A stretch of DNA of 64,000 nt from Paragordius varius (taxonomy: Eukaryota > Nematomorpha). Below are positions 58,628 through 64,000 of this stretch, in pieces. Position 1 is the stretch's first letter; every line of letters begins with the position of its first letter. The notes under the pieces were generated by a model, which made no database searches, was not told where the DNA came from, and saw only the letters and a program-made list of their open reading frames with translations. The stretch is from contig OZ176055.1 in NCBI GenBank assembly GCA_964247055.1, positions 310,001 through 374,000 of the forward strand, read 5' to 3'. The position numbers were made by a program, and so were the translations under genes.

Positions 58628-59494
58628 AGCTTAATATAACCCTTGTGACGTATACATCTCAAAAATATAAGGATAAAAAAAATTGTCAATGTAGAAAATT
58701 TTTTTTTCACTTTTTCCATATATGGATATATTCGGAAAAAATCAATTTATTTGCATAATACTTGATCAAAAATTATAAAACTTATATATAATATAAATAA
58801 TATTAAATAAATATTATTTGCAAATTTTGGCTCAATACGAATGGATAGATTTAAAATAAACGTCAATTTATTAAATCCAACTAAATTTAGCCCTTTATAT
58901 TAGTAACATAAAAAATACTTGATGAAAATCAATATAATATGCGCCAAAATTTAAGTTTAACTTTATATGTTAATATAAATATTACTTATATATAATAAAA
59001 ATTAGGTTTTAACTAAGTTAAAAATTTTTGAAATTTTTTATTTTACTAAAATAAAATTAAATTTTTTTAATATCAACTGTAATATAATCATGTCTGGTGA
59101 TTGTAAATATAACCATATGGATTTTTTTACCTGGATTTTTGAATTGTAGATGATATTGACTGTTGCTTTACCCTGATATGATGGTATATTTTATAATAAT
59201 TATAGATAAATATATTTGGAATATAGATATAACATTGAAAAACCAATGTAATCCATTGTGAAAATCATATTTTAAAGACAAACTTGCTAATTACAAGCAA
59301 ACATCCACCAGAAAATTATATTTTGATACATTATGTTCATTGTGTAATAAATTAATATATTTAATTTTTTTAATATAAAATTGTTTACTTGGTTTTGAAC
59401 GAATGTGGGCAAGGTCGCCAAAAATAAAACTCCTCCAAAGATTTCCATTTTTAGTTTTAATGTTGAGTTCTGCCAAAGAATTGATTTCTCTTAG
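58628..59494 (+). repeat. Left arm of a 2.25-kb inverted duplication
   Basis: The reverse complement of 60033-60880, with few differences over about 860 bp. Shared landmarks are tccatatatggatatattcg, aatccaactaaatttagccc and, at the inner end, the frame reading LAELNIKT...LAHIRSKPSKQFYIKK (minus strand here). Confidence 0.9.
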
Positions 59495-60032
59495 ATCATG
59501 CGCTTCTTAAGCCATCGCAAACAACCTATCCTACTTCGGGTATATGAAATTCAACTCGTTGAAAAAGTTCTTGATATTGAGAAAGTCTTTTTTGCCAAAA
59601 TATTAATAACATGAAATACCCGATTAAAATAGTTGATAAAATGATTATCAACATTAAAAGATTTAAATATAAGAATTTGAAGAAATGGTATTCAACAAAA
59701 AAATTAAAAGGGCTGCAAAATCTTGTCTCATGAACCGTGCAACATAACTATAAAAACTTGCAGACATTTATATTAAAAATAAGTATGACATAAAATTTAA
59801 TTGATAATTCAAGGCCATGGTAAAACTGATGTATACTTCGTTAACACTTTCTTTTGCCATAAACCGTTTTTTAAAAAATCATTCAAGAAAAAACTGGCCT
59901 TATTTAGAAGATTTTTTTAAATTTTACATTTCTAAATGAACCTAAAATAATTATGTGCCTGAATACTGGCATAACTCAACATAACAAAAAATAGCAATCT
60001 ATGGAGGAGTTTTATTTAAATTAGAATGGGTA
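59495..60032. other. Spacer between the inverted arms
   Basis: About 540 bp with no inverted partner. A short plus-strand frame starts at 59498 (MRFLSHRKQPILLRVYEIQL, about 38 codons) and matches nothing I know. The sequence tggaggagttttattt at 60002-60017 duplicates a piece that is missing from the right arm but present in the left. Confidence 0.5.
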
Positions 60033-60880
60033 ATTTAAGAGAAACCAATTCTTTGGCAGAACTCAACATTAAAACTAATAGAAATCTTTGGATGGACCTT
60101 GCCCACATTCGTTCAAAACCAAGTAAACAATTTTATATTAAAAAATTAAATATATTAATTTATTACACAATGAACATAATGTATCAAAATATAATTTTCT
60201 GGTGGATGTTTGCTTGTGATTAGCAAGTTTGTCTTTAAAATATGATTTTCACAATGGATTACATTGGTTTTTCAATGTTATATCTAAATTCCAAATATAT
60301 TTATCTATAATTATTATAAAATATACCATCATATCAGGGTAAAGCAACAGTCAATATCATCTACAATTCAAAAATCCAGGTAAAAAAATCCATATGGTTA
60401 TATTTACAATCACCAGACATGATTATATTACAGTTGATATTAAAAAAATTTAATTTTTTAGTAAAATAAAAAATTTCAAAAATTTTTAACTTAGTTAAAA
60501 CCTAATTTTTATTATATATAAGTAATATTTATATTAACATATAAAGTTAAACTTAAATTTTGGCGCATATTATATTGATTTTCATCAAGTATTTTTTATG
60601 TTACTAATATAAAGGGCTAAATTTAGTTGGATTTAATAAATTGACGTTTATTTTAAATCTATCCATTCATATTGAGCCAAAATTTGCAAATAATATTTAT
60701 TTAATATTATTTATATTATATATAAGTTTTATAATTTTTGATCAAGTATTATGCAAATAAATTGATTTTTTCCGAATATATCCATATATGGAAAAAGTGA
60801 AAAAAAAAATTTCTACACTGACAATTTTTTTTATCCTTATATTTTTTGGATGTCTATGTCACAACGGTCATATTAAGCTT
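60033..60880 (-). repeat. Right arm of the inverted duplication
   Basis: Mirror of 58628-59494. The open frame at the inner end survives on the plus strand (LAELNIKT...LAHIRSKPSKQFYIKK), but relative to the left arm about 20 bp have been lost between NLW and DLAHIRS. The arms end near 60880 about 400 bp from the 3' end of the muscarinic receptor gene. Confidence 0.9.
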
Positions 60881-61277
60881 AATATAATATCCTGAGAAAA
60901 TAAATACCCCCAATTTTGCACACTGTGTTAGTAAGCGTGTATATTAAATATCTTTTAAATGAAATATGAAATGCGTTCAATCAAGTTTTGTGGATTAAAA
61001 AGGCTTTTTAAAATAACATACCTTTAACTTAATTTTAGATGCTACGTAATTTATTTTATGTAATTAACAATATTTATATTGTAACAATAAAGATTACTAA
61101 TATATTAAATAAATATATTTTTATATAATAATATACAATAATATAGATTAGATAAAATAATGGAATTATGTTATCATGTTGAGAATCATAAATGCTTTAT
61201 TAAGTTGCATTTATATTCGCTCCTCGTTCCACACATCATATATATATATATAGCTCAATGAAATCTCACACAAAAAT
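60881..61277. other. Short AT-rich interval, probable receptor 3' UTR
   Basis: Lies downstream of the receptor stop codon on the minus strand. Several tttatt motifs on the plus strand (AATAAA on the transcript strand) are candidate polyadenylation signals, the nearest at about 61195. Confidence 0.4.
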
Positions 61278-63926
61278 TTAGCTTCTTCGGAATTCACATT
61301 TGAAAATTTTGATGAATGTCGTTTTAAATTGTTGATTGGCTAATGCATACATGAAGGGATTCAATGGGCTGTTTAAGTAGCATAACCAATAGGTAAAACT
61401 ATAGAAATGGGGATTTATAGGGAATTCGGGATTAAAACCGCGGAGCGTTTCACAAATGTGATATGGTGTCCAGCACAATATGAAGGCACCCATTATGCAT
61501 GTTATAGTACGCAATGCTTTACGTGCCCTATTTTCTGATTTCGATTTTTTACGATCACTCGGTCGCATAAATTTTTGCTTTATTTTTAGGAGATTGATAG
61601 CTGGTGCACCCCCACTCCCTTTGTTCTGGTTAAATAGACCGTTAAATTTTGTGGGAAACATATATTTTCCATCTAACAGGTGTTTGTCTTCCTCTACACT
61701 GATTGATGCTAACTGTTGACTATTACGTATGCTGATGGATGAAAATAAACTACTTGTACGTTTATTTTCTTTACGGGTGCTTTTGGAGTTTTTTGGTTGT
61801 TTATGGGCAGGATTGGGTCTAGTTGGAGACCGCGATTTGTCATTTTTACCCTGTTGAAGTTTGTTTTTATCGTGATTTTTGTCTGCAAGGCTTGTCTGCT
61901 CTTGGCTTATGGGTGGGTAAGGAGTGAGAGGTGTCATAGTGGTCATGTTGGATTGGAATGATTGAGATCCTGGAAGCATTGAATCTGAAACGGAATACTC
62001 GTGATTCAAATTGGGCAAAAATAATTTTTCACGATCAGCTGATTGTTTTTGTGCGTTATTTTGACCTTGCAATGCATTTTCGTTAAATGTTGTGCTAACC
62101 ATAAAATTGGTATCTCCATTAGATATATGATTGCCATTATCCTTGGTGATTTCTGGGGCATAGTGGTCATATAACGGATCGGATGAACTGAAATCAGTAT
62201 GCCGAAAGTTGGTGTTTTTATTTTCGGAATCATCGAAATATGTGTCATCATCTGTGACGGTAGGGGTCGTCGTTGTTATAAAAATATTTAAATTTGTGAT
62301 TTTTTTCAGCAATTTAGGTGTTAAACTAAGGGAATGTTTAGCTGCTGATATAATGGCACCACTGTCAGTTAACATGGTATAAGTTAAACTAGTTTGCGTC
62401 ATAACGCTTCGCGTAACTGCCGTAATGCTATTCATTAAGTAGTTTGAACAACTACATGTTAAAGGCATTTTATTTGTAACCGTGGTCGTATCAATAACTT
62501 GTTTAGAGGTTTCGGAAAGATCCATGTCTGGATTTAAGGATGGCGCTGTTGGATTGAGGAATTCTTGATTTAAATTACTGTGATATGATTTGAGTGGTAA
62601 CAAAGAGCTTTCATCACTTTTCTCTTTCCGTAAATTTATAAGGGGGGACGTGGAAAAAGGCAAATTTATTTTTTTGGTCATTAAACTTTTGACTGGAATG
62701 GCGGGTGATTTTGGACCACCAGTAAGTTTCCGAGTAAGAAAGGAGTTTTTATGCTCACTCTTTTTATCCTTGTGTGATTTACTCAATTTTTTCTTAACTG
62801 CAACGTGTTGTTTCGAGGGTTGATTTGAAACGATTTGGGAATCGGAATCTGACGGTAGAGACAAACTACTTGATTTATCTTTTTCGACTGCGTTATCTCC
62901 TTTCAAGACAATTTTATTGGCAGCACCAATTTTACCACCTTTGAGTTGAATCGTCATTGCATTATTTGATGAGTATTTATCTTTGAATGTTTGAACATGT
63001 CCGATTAAATTATTATTCCTTTCGCCATCATTTTTGGTCGAATCTTGGTCTGCTTTGGCAGTTATGTTTTGGACGAGCGTTAAGGCTCTTTTTTCTTTAT
63101 CAACAGCTTTTTTAGCTAAATCATAGGCCACTTTGTAGATACCGGCATAGAGAGATAATAAAATAACTAACATGGACCAGTAATAAAAGAATATAAGGGC
63201 AGTATTGAATATTCGGTCATCTCGAAACGGAACATAACATTGATTTGGTTCAACATCCCGGCCCCCAAAGAAAAATGGCCACCCGAAAATGGCTACGAAA
63301 AAGATTGCTATAGGTATGGCCCAAGCCAAGTAAATCATAACTTTAACTTTTAGCGGAGTTCTCCATTCCCGATACTTGGTTGGTATTTTAACTGAACAAT
63401 ACCGATCTAAAGTTATAAAAAAGACCGTGTATTGTGATGCCAAACACACTGTGTAATCCGTGGCGAGCCATAAATCACACAAAATTTCTCCCAAGGGCCA
63501 ATAGCCCAGCAATAGATACAGGGAATAAAATGGCATTGAACAAACGCCTATGATCAAATCGGACACGGCTAAGGAAACTATATAATAATTTGTTGGTTGT
63601 CGTAAATTGCGTTCATAAGCAAAGGCAAACAGAACTAACAAGTTTCCGCCTATCGTGACGGCTGAAGTTATAACTGTAAGTATGATAATTATAACGGTTT
63701 GTGGAAGTGTATAGGGCATAGCGGAAGCCATGGTCGCTAAATTACTGACATTTGTTGCATTAGTGGTCAGCATTGAGATTGGAAAGATAGATGTCAGATT
63801 GAGAGATGACTGTTGTTGCTGTTTTTGACTACTCATAAAATTAGCGTATGAAAACTTTGTAATATTGGAATGGTGATTTGAGATATTAGGATAGGAAAAT
63901 TTTGATAAAGATTGTAAAGGTATCAT
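61278..63926 (-). CDS. B-type muscarinic acetylcholine receptor, single exon
   Basis: 882 residues, uninterrupted. Residues 1-70 form a Ser/Thr/Asn-rich extracellular N-terminus with sequons at Asn14, 21, 43, 56 and 59. TM1 carries GGNLLVLF (93-100) and TM2 LAVSDLI. TM3 carries the amine-binding Asp157 in LATDYTVCLASQYTVFFITL followed by DRY at 174-176. Cys150 and Cys230 are the expected loop disulfide. TM5 reads YYWSMLVILLSLYAGIYKVAYDL, TM6 LCWTPYHICETL and TM7 CYLNSPLNPFMYALANQQF with NPxxY. These match invertebrate B-type receptors (Drosophila mAChR-B, nematode GAR-2), which usually signal through Gi/o. The third intracellular loop is about 520 residues, low-complexity, with basic clusters (KKKLSKSHKDKKSEHK). 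The start ATG at 63926 is the first in frame. No intron is needed anywhere. Confidence 0.95.
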   Translation of the reverse strand: MIPLQSLSKFSYPNISNHHSNITKFSYANFMSSQKQQQQSSLNLTSIFPISMLTTNATNVSNLATMASAMPYTLPQTVIIIILTVITSAVTIGGNLLVLFAFAYERNLRQPTNYYIVSLAVSDLIIGVCSMPFYSLYLLLGYWPLGEILCDLWLATDYTVCLASQYTVFFITLDRYCSVKIPTKYREWRTPLKVKVMIYLAWAIPIAIFFVAIFGWPFFFGGRDVEPNQCYVPFRDDRIFNTALIFFYYWSMLVILLSLYAGIYKVAYDLAKKAVDKEKRALTLVQNITAKADQDSTKNDGERNNNLIGHVQTFKDKYSSNNAMTIQLKGGKIGAANKIVLKGDNAVEKDKSSSLSLPSDSDSQIVSNQPSKQHVAVKKKLSKSHKDKKSEHKNSFLTRKLTGGPKSPAIPVKSLMTKKINLPFSTSPLINLRKEKSDESSLLPLKSYHSNLNQEFLNPTAPSLNPDMDLSETSKQVIDTTTVTNKMPLTCSCSNYLMNSITAVTRSVMTQTSLTYTMLTDSGAIISAAKHSLSLTPKLLKKITNLNIFITTTTPTVTDDDTYFDDSENKNTNFRHTDFSSSDPLYDHYAPEITKDNGNHISNGDTNFMVSTTFNENALQGQNNAQKQSADREKLFLPNLNHEYSVSDSMLPGSQSFQSNMTTMTPLTPYPPISQEQTSLADKNHDKNKLQQGKNDKSRSPTRPNPAHKQPKNSKSTRKENKRTSSLFSSISIRNSQQLASISVEEDKHLLDGKYMFPTKFNGLFNQNKGSGGAPAINLLKIKQKFMRPSDRKKSKSENRARKALRTITCIMGAFILCWTPYHICETLRGFNPEFPINPHFYSFTYWLCYLNSPLNPFMYALANQQFKTTFIKIFKCEFRRS

Positions 63927-64000
63927 GGCTTTTGATGTAATTGTCCTATGTAAGTTATGTGTTGGTTTTAGTGTCGTATTTAAAATGTTATCACTACCTG
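63927..64000. other. 5' flank of the muscarinic receptor gene
   Basis: Only 74 bases remain. No promoter motif can be supported; an upstream non-coding exon may lie outside the window. Confidence 0.4.

Overview
This is AT-rich animal nuclear DNA with spliceosomal introns. It carries eukaryotic housekeeping genes (PRPF3, NUDT14-type Nudix hydrolase, Lifeguard/TMBIM), a B-type muscarinic acetylcholine receptor and a divergent rhodopsin-like GPCR, set in dense MITEs, satellite and unclassified repeats. Three recognisable genes contain introns of only 23-35 bp beside introns of 0.25-2 kb. Introns that short are known in dicyemid mesozoans, and short ones also in some flatworms, so a simplified spiralian is my best guess, held loosely. 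No species can be assigned from the sequence alone.

Layout. 1-2569: AT-rich, no gene recognised. 2570-3610 (+): five-exon NUDT14 homologue. 3.6-8.7 kb: MITEs and one copy of a large unclassified repeat (family R). 8731-18687 (+): complete ten-exon PRPF3. Its introns are filled with MITEs, and exon 7 is flanked by arrays of partial copies of itself. 19.9-30.1 kb: a satellite with a period of about 166 bp, interrupted by two hAT-type elements and by a TIR-bounded insert that holds a LINE fragment and a possible secreted-peptide gene. 30-34 kb: MITEs and one unidentified pair of coding exons. 34454-35800 (+): single-exon orphan GPCR. 36-44 kb: family R, including a giant inverted copy pair. 44602-45641 (-): secreted carbonic-anhydrase-related protein that lacks all zinc ligands. 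46-51.5 kb: repeats. 51864-55133 (-): complete eight-exon Lifeguard gene. 57.9-58.5 kb (+): last exons of a possible Rad9/PCNA-like clamp. 58.6-60.9 kb: large inverted duplication. 61278-63926 (-): single-exon muscarinic receptor.

The genes do not form a pathway. The common theme is architecture: small host exons, tiny introns, and larger introns that contain MITEs, several of them lying within tens of bases of splice sites. I rebuilt the exons by hand from homology I remember and from GT/AG phase consistency. No alignment or search was run. In DNA this AT-rich, tiny introns can be placed by chance, so only the models supported by protein-family matches deserve confidence.
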